The notes: a model not told the origin generated them from the letters alone. A stretch of 64,000 nucleotides of DNA from Clostridium thermobutyricum (GCA_016842005.1 JAENYD010000007.1:41567-105566), one strand, 5' to 3'; positions 46,256 through 56,212 are shown, counted from the stretch's first letter. A program made the numbers and translations.

Positions 46256-48244
46256 TCAACGTCCATTATTTGCATACTTGTTCCAGAATATACGTATATC
46301 GTCCCCTGGCTTTATTTTATCGGTATAGCTGGCTCTGTTGCCATTGATTTTAAGTTCAATTCTTCCCCCCGGATTTTTAAAGTCAAAGTCAATATGATTG
46401 AAAATATCCACAAACATATAGGGTTTTCCCCTGTCTGGCAGATTTATCTGCCTACCATTGACAGTAACAGCTATACCTTCTTCTCCTTCATCCCTTTCGG
46501 ATTTAACAAATTCCACCCTGTCTTCATTTTTAAGAATATACTGACGGGATACCTTTTCTCCGTTCACCCGGTATGTATATCCCCTGGTTGGAAGTTCGCA
46601 GGCATCTATAAGCTCCTGCAGGGTTTGCACCCTTATAACCTTCAACCTGTCATTATCTTTAATGACCGTATCGGGAGACACTTTTTCACCATTGAGGGTA
46701 TATATGACCGGCAGTGTAAGCCTCTTGTCAGCCAGGAAAATCTGACAACTTTTTTCCCGGGCAACCTCACCTACTGTAGGTCTTGCCTTTTCTCCCTGGA
46801 CGGCCTCCTTTATTTCTATTACATCCCCGTTTTTGACCCTGGTGTTTAATCCCGCCTCCCGGCCATTAAGCTTTATAATTGAGTGCTGACCCATCTGCCC
46901 TTTAATCTCATGGAGTTCCCCGTTCATGTAGAACCTGACCGAACCACCTCTGGAGGGAATAAGACTTCTGGGGTTAAACCCGATGGCAAGCAAGACATCA
47001 GTTATATTAATCTGTTTTGTGTTAAACATTCTCAGATTCTTTCCATTTATCTCAATGTTTATAAAATGGTCTCCGGTAGCCACAAACCCCGTCAGGGCGA
47101 TACCCGCCGGTGTAACCATATCCGGGCCGAAGACATCCCCCAGGGATATTCTTAAGCCTTTGATTTCTTCCAGATTTTTAATCCCCACTCTATTGACCGG
47201 TATACCCAGCTTTTCCGAAAGTCCCTCCTTAATACCTGGAACACAGCTGCCTCCGCCAATGCAAAATACGGCACTGGGAGGCCCCTGGTTGTATTCAAGA
47301 ATGTCCTCTGCAATTTTCTGCGTCAGTGTATCTATTACAGGAGAAATAACACTCATAATATCTTCTCTGGAGGCCTCTTTCTGGGTTCCCAGTACATCTC
47401 TGTAATAAATTATGTCTTTTCCCCGGGACATATCTATTTTCATTTTTTCCGCGGTATAAAAATCGGTAAGAAAGTCCAAGGCAATTTTCTCGGTTATCTC
47501 GTCTCCTGCCATGGCAACCATGGAATAGGCAGTAATGGTGCCATCCCGGGTTATGGCAATATCCGATGTGCCGGCCCCTATGTCAACCATGGCAAGGTTC
47601 AGCAGCCTGAGATTTTCAGGTATAGCCACCCTTATGGCTGCAATAGGTTCCAGGGTAAGGTGTATTACTTCCAGTTCAACCTTTTCCATCACAGAATAAA
47701 GACTATCAACCACCGTTCTGGGTAAAAAGGTTGAAATAACCTCTACCCCCATGGTAACACCCCGATGGCCTTCCAGGTTTTTGATAACCGTATCGTCAAG
47801 AAAATAATTAACCACACTGTAGCCCACACAATAGTACCTGGTATTATTCCTGAATCTTTCCTCTATCTCCTGCTGGGAATTCTGTATTGCCTTCAGTTCC
47901 AGGCTGCTGACAAAAGTCTTGCTTGCCGGCTCTATACCCCTGGTATTCACATCCACCCTCGACTTGTGGGTTATAAGGGCCCTGCCTGCCGCAGCAATTG
48001 ATACATGGGAAAGACGGCAGTTGTTTCTCTCTTCAAGCTTGTCTTTTACCTGCCTGACCACTGCTGCCACCCTATCAATATCGTGGATCTGACCGTCAAA
48101 CATATTTCTGTCCGAGTGTTCCATAACCTCCACATCAACTATCTCCAGCAGCTTTTCTTCCGGACAGCCTGCTGCCAGAACACCCACAACGGTACGGGTG
48201 CCTATGTCCAGGGCGAAAACTCTATTGAGGGCTTTTTCTTTCAT
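46256..48244 (-). CDS. FtsA-like actin-family ATPase with C-terminal beta-repeat extension
   Basis: A 662-residue protein. Residues about 8-400 are an FtsA/PilM-type actin-like ATPase: phosphate 1 FALDIGTRTVVGVLA, the inserted 1C-like domain, phosphate 2 MVDIGAGTSDIAI and the adenosine loop FCIGGGSCVPGI. The last 260 residues hold repeated small beta domains, each with a NGE/NGR turn (FYMNGELHEIKG, YTLNGEKVSPDTVI, YRVNGEKVSRQYIL, VTVNGRQINLP). Real FtsA is about 420 residues and ends in a membrane helix, which is missing. So it is a paralogue, perhaps for envelope or division scaffolding. The ATG at 48242-48244 has GGTGATT upstream. Confidence 0.8.
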   Translation of the reverse strand: MKEKALNRVFALDIGTRTVVGVLAAGCPEEKLLEIVDVEVMEHSDRNMFDGQIHDIDRVAAVVRQVKDKLEERNNCRLSHVSIAAAGRALITHKSRVDVNTRGIEPASKTFVSSLELKAIQNSQQEIEERFRNNTRYYCVGYSVVNYFLDDTVIKNLEGHRGVTMGVEVISTFLPRTVVDSLYSVMEKVELEVIHLTLEPIAAIRVAIPENLRLLNLAMVDIGAGTSDIAITRDGTITAYSMVAMAGDEITEKIALDFLTDFYTAEKMKIDMSRGKDIIYYRDVLGTQKEASREDIMSVISPVIDTLTQKIAEDILEYNQGPPSAVFCIGGGSCVPGIKEGLSEKLGIPVNRVGIKNLEEIKGLRISLGDVFGPDMVTPAGIALTGFVATGDHFINIEINGKNLRMFNTKQINITDVLLAIGFNPRSLIPSRGGSVRFYMNGELHEIKGQMGQHSIIKLNGREAGLNTRVKNGDVIEIKEAVQGEKARPTVGEVAREKSCQIFLADKRLTLPVIYTLNGEKVSPDTVIKDNDRLKVIRVQTLQELIDACELPTRGYTYRVNGEKVSRQYILKNEDRVEFVKSERDEGEEGIAVTVNGRQINLPDRGKPYMFVDIFNHIDFDFKNPGGRIELKINGNRASYTDKIKPGDDIRIFWNKYANNGR

Positions 48245-48378
48245 ATCCAATCACCACCAAATATACTGTTATGCCTAAAACAGGTAATACGATGACCACT
48301 GCGTCCCGCTTCTTTCATTAAACCATTCAGTTTTCACCGAAATTACACATTAAAATAGGACTATTATTAATTTCGGAT

Positions 48379-49044
48379 TTAATCCCCGGAAGATTTAACT
48401 AGTTTTTGGTAATAATCGCATAAATGCGTAAGAGGACATTTATGACACAGAGGTTTCCTGGCCTTACATACCCTTCTCCCGTGGTGAATCAGCCAGTGAT
48501 GGGCCCGGGACCACTTCTCCCCGGGTATATTATCCATGAGCTGTTCTTCGGTTTTGTGTACATCCGAAGCCTTTACCAGACCTATCCTGTTGGATACCCT
48601 GAAAACATGGGTATCTACAGCAATGGCAGCCACCCCGAAGGCATTACTGGCAACCACATTGGCAGTTTTCCGGCCCACTCCCGGAAGCTCCATAAGCTCT
48701 TCAACCGTTGAAGGCACCTTCCCATTATACCTTTCCATCAGGATACCGCATGCTTCCTTTATGTTTTTGGCCTTTGACCTGTAACAGCCACAGGTCCTTA
48801 TCATATTTTCAATCTCCTCCACCGGTGCTTCCGCAATATCAGCCGGCCCGGGGAATTTTCGGAAAAGTTCCGGTGTAACCTTGTTCACCTGCCGGTCTGT
48901 TGTCTGGGCAGAAAGAATGGTAGCAATCAAAAGCTGGAACGGGCTTCTGTGTTTCAATTCTGTGGTGGCGTCAGGGTAATTCCTTTCAAGAATATCCAGC
49001 ACTTCCCCAACCTTCTCATTCCCTGTCCTGTAATCCCGCTGCAT
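48379..49044 (-). CDS. nth: Endonuclease III
   Basis: A 221-residue DNA glycosylase/AP lyase. The helix-hairpin-helix LPGVGRKTANVV with catalytic Lys126, Asp144 in VDTHVFRV and the 4Fe-4S Cys193, Cys200, Cys203 and Cys209 are intact. It removes oxidised pyrimidines in base excision repair. GGAGGG precedes the ATG. Confidence 0.97.
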   Translation of the reverse strand: MQRDYRTGNEKVGEVLDILERNYPDATTELKHRSPFQLLIATILSAQTTDRQVNKVTPELFRKFPGPADIAEAPVEEIENMIRTCGCYRSKAKNIKEACGILMERYNGKVPSTVEELMELPGVGRKTANVVASNAFGVAAIAVDTHVFRVSNRIGLVKASDVHKTEEQLMDNIPGEKWSRAHHWLIHHGRRVCKARKPLCHKCPLTHLCDYYQKLVKSSGD

Positions 49045-49064
49045 GCCTTCCCTCCTGTCATAAT

Positions 49065-49346
49065 TTAGATTATATCAATATGATACCCCGTTACCTCCAC
49101 CCTTCCATCACCTTCTATAAACTTAATTACAGCGTCGAGCACCTTTTTCACCTGGATAGCACTGTTGGAAACCGTTGAAATACCTATTACCGTAGTCTTC
49201 CATTTATCATTCCGGCCTACTTCGGCTACAGAGACGTTGTACCTGCTCCTGACCCTATCCAGGAGGCTTTTTATGACCCTGCGCTTGTCTTTTAAACTTA
49301 ATGCACCGTATATAATCATTTCAATCCTGCAAGCCCCTGTAATCAT
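49065..49346 (-). CDS. DUF503 (YlxP-like) protein
   Basis: A 93-residue protein. The opening GACRIEMIIYGALSLKDKRRVIKSLLDRV and the NVSVAEVGRNDKW block are the DUF503 signature. Family members are found near ribosome-assembly genes; the role is unknown. GGGGGG lies before the ATG. It is just upstream of nth on the same strand. Confidence 0.88.
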   Translation of the reverse strand: MITGACRIEMIIYGALSLKDKRRVIKSLLDRVRSRYNVSVAEVGRNDKWKTTVIGISTVSNSAIQVKKVLDAVIKFIEGDGRVEVTGYHIDII

Positions 49347-49476
49347 CTTTGAGACCCCCCGTCAGTCATTCCAAGGATATACTTCAATTATACCAGTACC
49401 ATACCGGTATATTCTATAATCCATCAGCCCAACCCATCCCAATGGCATTATACCGGCCAATAGTATACAGCAAACA

Positions 49477-49514
49477 GACTGAACCGCTCTTCCGGAGGAG
49501 GAGCGGTTCAGTCT
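49477..49514 (-). terminator. Terminator after kbl
   Basis: AGACTGAACCGCTC and its perfect complement form a 14-base stem, followed on the minus strand by GTTTGC, just after the kbl stop. Confidence 0.75.
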
Positions 49515-49518
49515 CACT

Positions 49519-50706
49519 CTAAAGTATGTGCATCTCTTGTCCCGCTTCTTTGAATATATCCACAGCCCTGTCCAGCTGCTCCCTGGTATGGGCCGCAGTA
49601 ACTATAGTTCTTACCCGCGCTGTCCCCCTGGGAACGGTAGGGAAGGCTATACCCTGAGCGAATACTCCTCCCTGAAACAATCTGTCGCTGAACTGCATGG
49701 CTTTTGCTTCTTCCCCGATGATTACCGGAGTAATGGGCGTCTCGCTCTTACCCGTGTTAAAGCCCAGGCCCTGCAGCTTTTGTTTGAAATATCTTGCATT
49801 ATCCCACAGTTTATCAGTATATTCGGTGGATTCCATCAGCATTTTCACTGCCTCGATCACGGCTCCCACCACAGCTGGCGGATGGGCGGTGCTGAACAGG
49901 AAGGGTCTCCCCCTGTGTTTCAGCCAGTCTATCAGCACCTTTTTGCCTGCCACATATCCCCCCATTACTCCAATGGCCTTTGAAAGGGTTCCTATTGTGA
50001 AATCCACCCTGCCGTGAAGGTTGAAATGGTCTACCGTGCCTCTCCCGCTCTCTCCCAGAACCCCGCTGGCATGGGCATCATCAATATAGGTCATGCATTC
50101 ATATTTTTCTGCCAGTTCAACAATCTCGGGCAGCCTGGCTATATCACCGTCCATACTGAAAACTCCGTCGGTGATGATAAGACGATTTCTGTATTTATGG
50201 GCATTTTCCTTCAATACCCTCTCCAGATCCTCCATGTCAGAGTGCCTGTACCTGAGAACATCCGCTTTTGATAGCCTGCAGCCGTCAATTATGCTGGCAT
50301 GATTCAGTTCATCCGATATTATCAGGTCCCCCTCGTCCACAACCGCGGGAATGGTTCCTGAATTGCAGGTAAGTCCGGACTGAAACACTATTACAGCCTC
50401 TTCCCTTTTGAAATCTGCCAACAATTTTTCCATCCGGTTGTGAATATCCATGGTACCGATAATAGTCCTGACAGCACCGGCACCGGCGCCATATTTCTCC
50501 ACTGCCTGTATGGCGGCTTTCTTAAGCCGTGGATGGTTGGCAAACCCGAGATAATTGTTGGATGATAGGTTAATTACCTCCCTCCCGTTTATTACCGAAA
50601 CAGCCCCGGACGGACCGTTCAATTCAGGGAGTTCCCTGAATACACCCTGTTCTTTCAGTTGGGATATCTTCTCTTCTAGAAAATCCAGCTGGTGAACATC
50701 TGACAT
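49519..50706 (-). CDS. kbl: Glycine C-acetyltransferase (2-amino-3-ketobutyrate CoA ligase)
   Basis: A 395-residue PLP enzyme of the alpha-oxoamine synthase family. [47 protein letters not shown] and the PLP-Lys region [16 protein letters not shown] are typical. It cleaves 2-amino-3-ketobutyrate with CoA to glycine and acetyl-CoA. GGGAGG precedes the ATG. It lies directly after tdh, so threonine becomes glycine, which the glycine reductase system in this window can use. Confidence 0.93.
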   Translation of the reverse strand: MSDVHQLDFLEEKISQLKEQGVFRELPELNGPSGAVSVINGREVINLSSNNYLGFANHPRLKKAAIQAVEKYGAGAGAVRTIIGTMDIHNRMEKLLADFKREEAVIVFQSGLTCNSGTIPAVVDEGDLIISDELNHASIIDGCRLSKADVLRYRHSDMEDLERVLKENAHKYRNRLIITDGVFSMDGDIARLPEIVELAEKYECMTYIDDAHASGVLGESGRGTVDHFNLHGRVDFTIGTLSKAIGVMGGYVAGKKVLIDWLKHRGRPFLFSTAHPPAVVGAVIEAVKMLMESTEYTDKLWDNARYFKQKLQGLGFNTGKSETPITPVIIGEEAKAMQFSDRLFQGGVFAQGIAFPTVPRGTARVRTIVTAAHTREQLDRAVDIFKEAGQEMHIL

Positions 50707-50718
50707 ATGTATACCTCC

Positions 50719-51765
50719 CTACATATTCGGATAGAGAATTACTTTACCGCAGTTGCCCGTATCCATGAGTTCCATACCTTTAGCATATTCCTCAAGGGAA
50801 AATTTATGAGTTATTACCGGTTCAATGTTAAGGTTTCCCGAAACAAGCATCCCTTTCACCCTGAACCATGTATCGTACATTTCCCTTCCCGTTATCCCTT
50901 TAACGGTAACGCCTTTGAAGATAAGCTTTTCGCTTAAATCCAGCTCCACTGGCTTTGCCGGCAGCCCCAGCAGGGAAACCGTGCCTCCCGGTTTCACAAT
51001 ATCAAAGGCCTGTTGCACAGCATTGGAATGGCCGGACATTTCGGCCACCACATCCACACCATAGCCCTCCGTTTCCTCAAGTATCGCCCTGACCACATCC
51101 TCTCTGGCAGGATTGAATACCCTGTCGGCCCCCATCTTAAGAGCCAGCTGTGACCGGTACGGATTTATTTCGGTGGCATAAACCGCCGCCGCTCCCGCCG
51201 CCTTTGCCACCCCTATGGCCATAAGTCCTATTGCGCCGCATCCTGTGATGGCAACAGTCCGCCCTGCAATTTCGGCCGATAGTATTGTGTGGACCGCATT
51301 TCCCAGGGGTTCCTGGATGGATGCCAGTTCCAGAGGCGTATCCCTGTGGTTTAACCACGCATTTGTCTCGGGTATAGCCACGTACTCGGCAAAAGTGCCA
51401 TTGGTATCCACTCCCAGTATCCTGGTGTTATGGCAGACATGCCCTTTGCCGGTAAGACATAAGGGACACCGCCCGCACACAATATGGGTCTCGGCAGAAA
51501 CCATATCCCCTACCTTAATTGAAGTAACCCTGTCGCCTGTTTCCACAACCTCGCCGCAGAACTCGTGCCCCATAATTATAGGTGGCTTTATCCTCTGCCG
51601 GGCCCAGTCATTCCAGATATGGATATGATGGTCAGTACCGCATATGGATGTTGCCAGTACCCTGACCAGCACATCACGGGGCCCGATGGCGGGTATGTCC
51701 ACCGTCAACAATTCCGCCCCCGGGCCGGCCGTCTTTTTGACAACAGCCTTCATTTTACCTCTCAT
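50719..51765 (-). CDS. tdh: L-threonine 3-dehydrogenase
   Basis: A 348-residue zinc alcohol dehydrogenase family enzyme. The catalytic zinc site (SICGTDHHIH, GHEFCGEVVE), the structural zinc Cys set (CGRCPLCLTGKGHVC) and the NAD fold AITGCGAIGLMAIG are intact; WNDWAQ after the first site is typical of Tdh. It oxidises threonine to 2-amino-3-ketobutyrate for Kbl. GGAGGGG precedes the ATG; an internal ATG four codons later is an alternative start. Confidence 0.92.
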   Translation of the reverse strand: MRGKMKAVVKKTAGPGAELLTVDIPAIGPRDVLVRVLATSICGTDHHIHIWNDWARQRIKPPIIMGHEFCGEVVETGDRVTSIKVGDMVSAETHIVCGRCPLCLTGKGHVCHNTRILGVDTNGTFAEYVAIPETNAWLNHRDTPLELASIQEPLGNAVHTILSAEIAGRTVAITGCGAIGLMAIGVAKAAGAAAVYATEINPYRSQLALKMGADRVFNPAREDVVRAILEETEGYGVDVVAEMSGHSNAVQQAFDIVKPGGTVSLLGLPAKPVELDLSEKLIFKGVTVKGITGREMYDTWFRVKGMLVSGNLNIEPVITHKFSLEEYAKGMELMDTGNCGKVILYPNM

Positions 51766-51820
51766 TCAGTTTCCCCTCCTATGCTAAACATTTTTTGACG
51801 ATTAGAACCCTCCGCTATTA

Positions 51821-51849
51821 ATTATACTATAATAAATTCCAGTTTTCGA
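51821..51849 (-). promoter_or_regulatory. Promoter of tdh-kbl
   Basis: Minus-strand TCGAAA (51844-51849) and a perfect TATAAT (51821-51826) with a 17-base spacer, about 55 bases before tdh. Confidence 0.6.
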
Positions 51850-51910
51850 TGGGAGATGTACCGATGGGGACATTCCTGTTCATCGAGGGGTGAGATGGAG
51901 AATGTTTGAT

Positions 51911-51960
51911 GTGAGGATTCCGGCAGTGCTTCGGAGCAATGCTTAAATCCAGCCCCTCAC
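51911..51960. other. Imperfect hairpin in the tdh-htrA intergenic region
   Basis: The 366-base gap between tdh and htrA holds no gene. Besides the two promoters it contains this stem: GTGAGG/CCTCAC outside and GCAGTGC/GCAATGC inside around a TTCGGA loop. No T run follows. Its role is unknown. Confidence 0.35.
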
Positions 51961-52054
51961 TTCTGACTTCTCGTCTCCCATAGACTGTGTCTCCTGGCCG
52001 TTGCAAGCGATGGAGAAAAACCCTGCTGATAAAAGTTTCCCTTTATTCCCGGGT

Positions 52055-52083
52055 TTGATTTTTAAAAATTGAAGTTGTAGAAT
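52055..52083 (+). promoter_or_regulatory. Promoter of the HtrA protease gene
   Basis: TTGATT (52055-52060) and TAGAAT (52078-52083) with a 17-base spacer, about 50 bases before the htrA start. Confidence 0.6.
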
Positions 52084-52131
52084 ATATTTATACCTCATTA
52101 AATAATAAATCATTGCAAGGAGGCTGGAAGC

Positions 52132-53301
52132 ATGTATGACAACAATGATCAATACAATAATAACAGCGACTATTATAGAGTCTCCTCCCGTAAACCTGGC
52201 CTCTTTAGGGCCTTTATATTCGCACTCATAGGTGCAGTTGTCGGAGGGCTGATAGTAGCGTATTTTTCACCTGTTTTAATGGAAAATAATATTGGCTATC
52301 ACCAGGACGGCCAGCAGCCCAATATTACCATTGAGCCCCAAGGCCAGGATTTAAGCGTTGCTTCAGCAGTAGCCCAGAAGGCCATGCCTTCGGTGGTGGG
52401 AGTTACAACCGTTACGGTACAGCGGGATTTAATCTTCGGCATTCTGCGCAAGGGCCAGGGAGTAGGCTCCGGTATTATCGTAAATCCTGACGGTTATATT
52501 CTTACCAATGACCATGTAATAAACAGCGGCCAGGCGGAAAAGATCACCGTACTGTTCAACGACGGTACAGAAAAGGAGGCAAAAGTCCTGTGGCATGACT
52601 ATATCCTTGACCTGGCGGTACTCAAGGTGGATGCAAAAAATCTCACAGCTGCCGACCTCGGGGACAGCGACAAGCTGGTGGTAGGGGAAATGGCTGTAGC
52701 TATAGGCAATCCCCTGGGGCTGGAATTCCAGCGCAGCGTTACCGCCGGCATTATAAGCGGGCTGCACCGGAATATACAGATATCCCAGAATGCCACCATG
52801 GAAGACCTCATACAGACCGATGCTTCCATAAACCCCGGTAACAGCGGCGGTCCCCTCCTCAACGCGAAAGGAGAGGTTATCGGCCTCAATTCCGCAAAGA
52901 TATCCTCAACCGAGGCTGAAGGACTGGGATTTGCCATTCCCATAAACCAGGCAAAACCCATTATTGAGCAGGTTATAGACAAAGGTACCTTCACAATGGT
53001 TTACCTGGGAATAATAGGAGATGACATTCAGGTCATTAAAGAACATTATAATATCGACTTCAGTGTTGATCAGGGTGTATATATCTGGGAGGTCCAGGAT
53101 AACTCCCCGGCAAGCAGGGCAGGGATTGCAAACGGCGATATTATCACCGGGATTAACGGCAATGCAATAACCGGTATGAATCAGCTGAGGAAGGAATTGT
53201 ACAAATACAAACCCGGCGATGAAATCCAGGTAACCGTATCAAGAAACGGAAAAGAAAAGAAGGTTGATGTGAAGCTTTCCGCCCGTCCCGACAATTACTA
53301 G
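52132..53301 (+). CDS. HtrA/DegP-type serine protease with PDZ domain
   Basis: A 389-residue membrane-anchored S1C protease. A short cytoplasmic N-terminus and one membrane helix (about 25-46) precede the protease domain with His128 (LTNDHVI), Asp160 (ILDLAVLK) and Ser238 (NPGNSGGPLL). A C-terminal PDZ domain (GVYIWEVQDNSPASRAGI, GDIITGINGNAI) binds substrate tails. It handles misfolded proteins outside the membrane. AAGGAGG lies eight bases before the ATG and a strong terminator follows. Confidence 0.94.
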   Translation: MYDNNDQYNNNSDYYRVSSRKPGLFRAFIFALIGAVVGGLIVAYFSPVLMENNIGYHQDGQQPNITIEPQGQDLSVASAVAQKAMPSVVGVTTVTVQRDLIFGILRKGQGVGSGIIVNPDGYILTNDHVINSGQAEKITVLFNDGTEKEAKVLWHDYILDLAVLKVDAKNLTAADLGDSDKLVVGEMAVAIGNPLGLEFQRSVTAGIISGLHRNIQISQNATMEDLIQTDASINPGNSGGPLLNAKGEVIGLNSAKISSTEAEGLGFAIPINQAKPIIEQVIDKGTFTMVYLGIIGDDIQVIKEHYNIDFSVDQGVYIWEVQDNSPASRAGIANGDIITGINGNAITGMNQLRKELYKYKPGDEIQVTVSRNGKEKKVDVKLSARPDNY

Positions 53302-53386
53302 ATACCGTTAATGTCCGGGAAGGGCGCACCACAAAGCGTGCCGGTTTTTAAACCGGATACCTTCAAAACCGGCAGGCAATCAATTC

Positions 53387-53415
53387 GAATGCCGCCCGGT
53401 CGCCGGGCGGCATTC
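53387..53415. terminator. Bidirectional terminator between htrA and the B3/4 gene
   Basis: GAATGCCGCCCGG-TCG-CCGGGCGGCATTC is a perfect 13-base stem between two convergent genes, followed by a moderately T-rich stretch on the plus strand. Confidence 0.8.
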
Positions 53416-53421
53416 GTTATT

Positions 53422-54123
53422 CTACAGTTCAACTTCCCTGTTGTCCCTGTCAACAAACAGCTTTTTGGTACTGCAGCGGAAATACTTTTCCAGAAGAAGG
53501 GCCAGAAGGTCTCTGGCTTCCAGGACCCTGTCCCTGTTCACTCCCGTGAACCCGTCAATAGGAAAGAATATATCGGTACTCTCCTCGGTAATCTTGCCCC
53601 TGTCGCTCTGCCTCCATATCCACCTGCGGGTTCTCACCCTTTTACTGTCGGTATATACCAGCTCGCCGGGGTCCACCATTTCCTCTTCCCGGCTTCCAAA
53701 GGCTATGAAAGTATCGCCCTCGTCAGCAAACCTTACGGCTATATCACCTTCCAGGGCGTTAATATCATGGGCACCCATGGGCAGTATGTATTTGAGGGAA
53801 AGAGCGTTTACCATGTCCACTATGCCGTTTATGGACGGCAGATTGCTGCCTTTGACCACCCTTTTAGCCATTGCTTCCACAGAATTCATATATTTGTTGG
53901 GATTAATACCAAGTTGGGTGAAGGCTTCCCTGTAGGGTACAATATATTTATACTCCTTGAGACTGCCGGTACCTATCTCCTCTCTTATACTGCTAATGGC
54001 TTCATTCAACAGCTCATTTATCTCGGGTACAGGCCTGCTGTTATCAATACCGCGCCCCACCACCACTCCGAAGCATACATGGGGCAGTTTTTCAAATACT
54101 TCTCCGGAAACTATAAATCTCAC
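53422..54123 (-). CDS. B3/B4 tRNA-binding domain protein
   Basis: A 233-residue stand-alone B3/B4 domain, the editing-like domain of phenylalanyl-tRNA synthetase beta. EYKYIVPYREAFTQLGINPNKY, LPSINGIVDMVNALSLKY and LPMGAHDINALEGDIAVRF fit the family. It may clear mischarged aminoacyl-tRNA or have a related hydrolytic role; not proven. The start overlaps the upstream EamA stop by four bases. Confidence 0.85.
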   Translation of the reverse strand: MRFIVSGEVFEKLPHVCFGVVVGRGIDNSRPVPEINELLNEAISSIREEIGTGSLKEYKYIVPYREAFTQLGINPNKYMNSVEAMAKRVVKGSNLPSINGIVDMVNALSLKYILPMGAHDINALEGDIAVRFADEGDTFIAFGSREEEMVDPGELVYTDSKRVRTRRWIWRQSDRGKITEESTDIFFPIDGFTGVNRDRVLEARDLLALLLEKYFRCSTKKLFVDRDNREVEL

Positions 54124-55034
54124 GATATCCTCTCCCTTTCACTCTTTTCAGTGGTTATAGTAAATATATACAACCCTGTGATTATAACAATCCCTCCCAT
54201 TACCTGGACCAATGCGGGCAGTTCATGCAGCACCAGTATGGCAAGGATGGTCGCCCCTACCGGCTCTCCCAACATCGCCACCGACACAACCGATGCCTGC
54301 ACGTATTCCAGCCCCCAGTTGAACACGCTGTGCCCCAGAAGGGTGGGGATTATAGCCAGGGCCAGAAACAGCAGCATATTCTTAATGGACCCGGGTCCAA
54401 GATCGGCCGAGGTGAAGACACCAACAAGCAGAAGGGTCAGTGTACAGCTGCCGTAAACTATAAAGGTATAGGGCAGCATGGACAGCCTCTGCCGCACGTC
54501 TCTTCCTATAAGAAAATATCCGGCTACAAAAAATGCCCCTGACAGGGCCAGCATATCACCCAGGAAAGCCTGGCTGTTCAGCCGGAAATCCGAGATACTG
54601 ATAAAGACACTTCCTCCTATAGCCAGTGCAGATCCCAGGAGTGCCCTGGCGGGCACCGTTTCTCTGAAAAGCACGTAAGACCCAATAAGCACAAATATGG
54701 AATGGGTATCAACCAGCAGCACAGAGCTGGCAACGGTGGTATAGTTCAATGACGATATCCAGGTATAAAAATGCATGGCCAGAAACACACCGCTGACCAG
54801 GGAAATTGCCAGGTCCTTCCCAGTAAGGGATTTCAGCTCTTCCCGGTATTTCAGCAGGACCACAGGGGTAATAAGCAAAAATGCCAGCCCCATCCTGTAC
54901 AGGGAAATGACAAGGGAAGATGCTTCAATAAGGCGGATAAATATGGATGCGCTGGACACCGCCATCACCGCCATTGCTATGGCAATATAGGGATTTATCA
55001 CCGGACTGTTCTTCTCTCTGAACCGGGTATTCAT
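54120..55034 (-). CDS. EamA/DMT family transporter
   Basis: A 304-residue protein with ten membrane segments formed from two EamA repeats (SSASIFIRLIEASSLVISLY near the start, PTLLGHSVFNWGLEYVQASV in the second half). Family members export amino acids or other metabolites; the substrate is unknown. GAGGTGAG precedes the ATG. It is translationally coupled to the B3/B4 gene, which hints at an amino-acid-related substrate. Confidence 0.88.
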   Translation of the reverse strand: MNTRFREKNSPVINPYIAIAMAVMAVSSASIFIRLIEASSLVISLYRMGLAFLLITPVVLLKYREELKSLTGKDLAISLVSGVFLAMHFYTWISSLNYTTVASSVLLVDTHSIFVLIGSYVLFRETVPARALLGSALAIGGSVFISISDFRLNSQAFLGDMLALSGAFFVAGYFLIGRDVRQRLSMLPYTFIVYGSCTLTLLLVGVFTSADLGPGSIKNMLLFLALAIIPTLLGHSVFNWGLEYVQASVVSVAMLGEPVGATILAILVLHELPALVQVMGGIVIITGLYIFTITTEKSERERIS

Positions 55035-55117
55035 CGTTTATCTCACCTCACAGCCATGGATTGATATTATTCTGTCCGATACAGTTTTTATTCCACATAT
55101 GCATTTAAAAACCCTCT

Positions 55118-56212
55118 TTACATTTCTGCAATGGCCTTCTTAATTTCATCCAGTACATACTCGTCTTTTTCGGTATGCAATGCTTTAATCAAAATGCCTT
55201 CTGCCCTTTCCCCTCCTATCCGTCCTGCAGCCCAGGCAGCATGGCCTCTTATCACAGGGGAAGGATGGATTATGGCCTTTACAAGCAGGTCCAGGTCTTC
55301 TCCCCTTTTAAGGTTTCCCAGGGCTACCACTGCATTCCTCTTGAGAATGTTCAGGCCTCTCCAGCCGGCCGCGCTGTTTTTATACCTTTCTGCAAAACCT
55401 CTTTTGCCCATCTCCATAAGTTCCTTGATATCAACTATAACTCCCTCATCGGTTTGTCCCAGGGCTTTATTGTTGTACGGGCAGTATCGCTGGCACCTGT
55501 CACATCCGTAAATATGCACCCCTATCCTGCTTCTCAGTTCCCGGGGAATTATCCCCTTCTTCTGAGTAAGGTAAGAAATGCATCTGGCAACATCAAGGGT
55601 GTACGGCTTCACCAGTGCACCCGTAGGACACTTCTCCAGGCATATGCCACACTCCCCGCAGTCCATATCCAGTACGCTGTCCGGCTCCAGCTCAATATTC
55701 ACCAGCATCTCTCCCAGGAATATTCCCGAACCCAGGGATGGAGCAATTATGGAACAGTTTTTGCCGTAAAATCCCAGTCCTGCCCTGTAAGCCACCTCCC
55801 GGTCCACCAGAGGACCGGTATCCACCATGATCAGGTACTTGAAATTGGGGGTTTCCCTGGAAATATATACGGCCAGCTGTTCCAGTTTGCCCTTCAATAC
55901 CCGGTGATAATCCTCCCCGGCGGCGCTGCCGCTTATAATCCCCGCAGAACCGTCAATCCCGCACATATCTTCTTGCCCGCTGAACCTTAAGTAGGGAAGG
56001 CCTGCAGCAATTATGGATCGGGCCTCCTCAAGATGAAGGCGGGGATGAATTCTTTCATCCACAGTCCCGGCTTCAAAACCGGAAAGGTATCCCTTGCCGT
56101 GCCTTTCCTCCAGCATCTCCCTCAGCCTCTCAAAGGAATGAGCTCCGGCAAAGCCTACGGGGTCCAGTCCGATACTCCGGGCATATTCCCTTATCAGTTC
56201 TTTGCCAATCAT
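55118..56212 (-). CDS. queG: Epoxyqueuosine reductase
   Basis: A 364-residue cobalamin-dependent Fe-S enzyme. The DUF1730-like N-terminal half (IIAAGLPYL, VDTGPLVDREVAYRAGLGFYGKN split over positions 150-175) is followed by two 4Fe-4S motifs (MDCGECGICLEKCPTGALV and CDRCQRYCPYN) and C-terminal HEAT repeats (AVVALGNLKRGEDLDLLVKA). It makes queuosine in tRNA and needs B12, linking it to the cobalamin genes in this window. AAGGAG precedes the ATG. Confidence 0.93.
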   Translation of the reverse strand: MIGKELIREYARSIGLDPVGFAGAHSFERLREMLEERHGKGYLSGFEAGTVDERIHPRLHLEEARSIIAAGLPYLRFSGQEDMCGIDGSAGIISGSAAGEDYHRVLKGKLEQLAVYISRETPNFKYLIMVDTGPLVDREVAYRAGLGFYGKNCSIIAPSLGSGIFLGEMLVNIELEPDSVLDMDCGECGICLEKCPTGALVKPYTLDVARCISYLTQKKGIIPRELRSRIGVHIYGCDRCQRYCPYNNKALGQTDEGVIVDIKELMEMGKRGFAERYKNSAAGWRGLNILKRNAVVALGNLKRGEDLDLLVKAIIHPSPVIRGHAAWAAGRIGGERAEGILIKALHTEKDEYVLDEIKKAIAEM

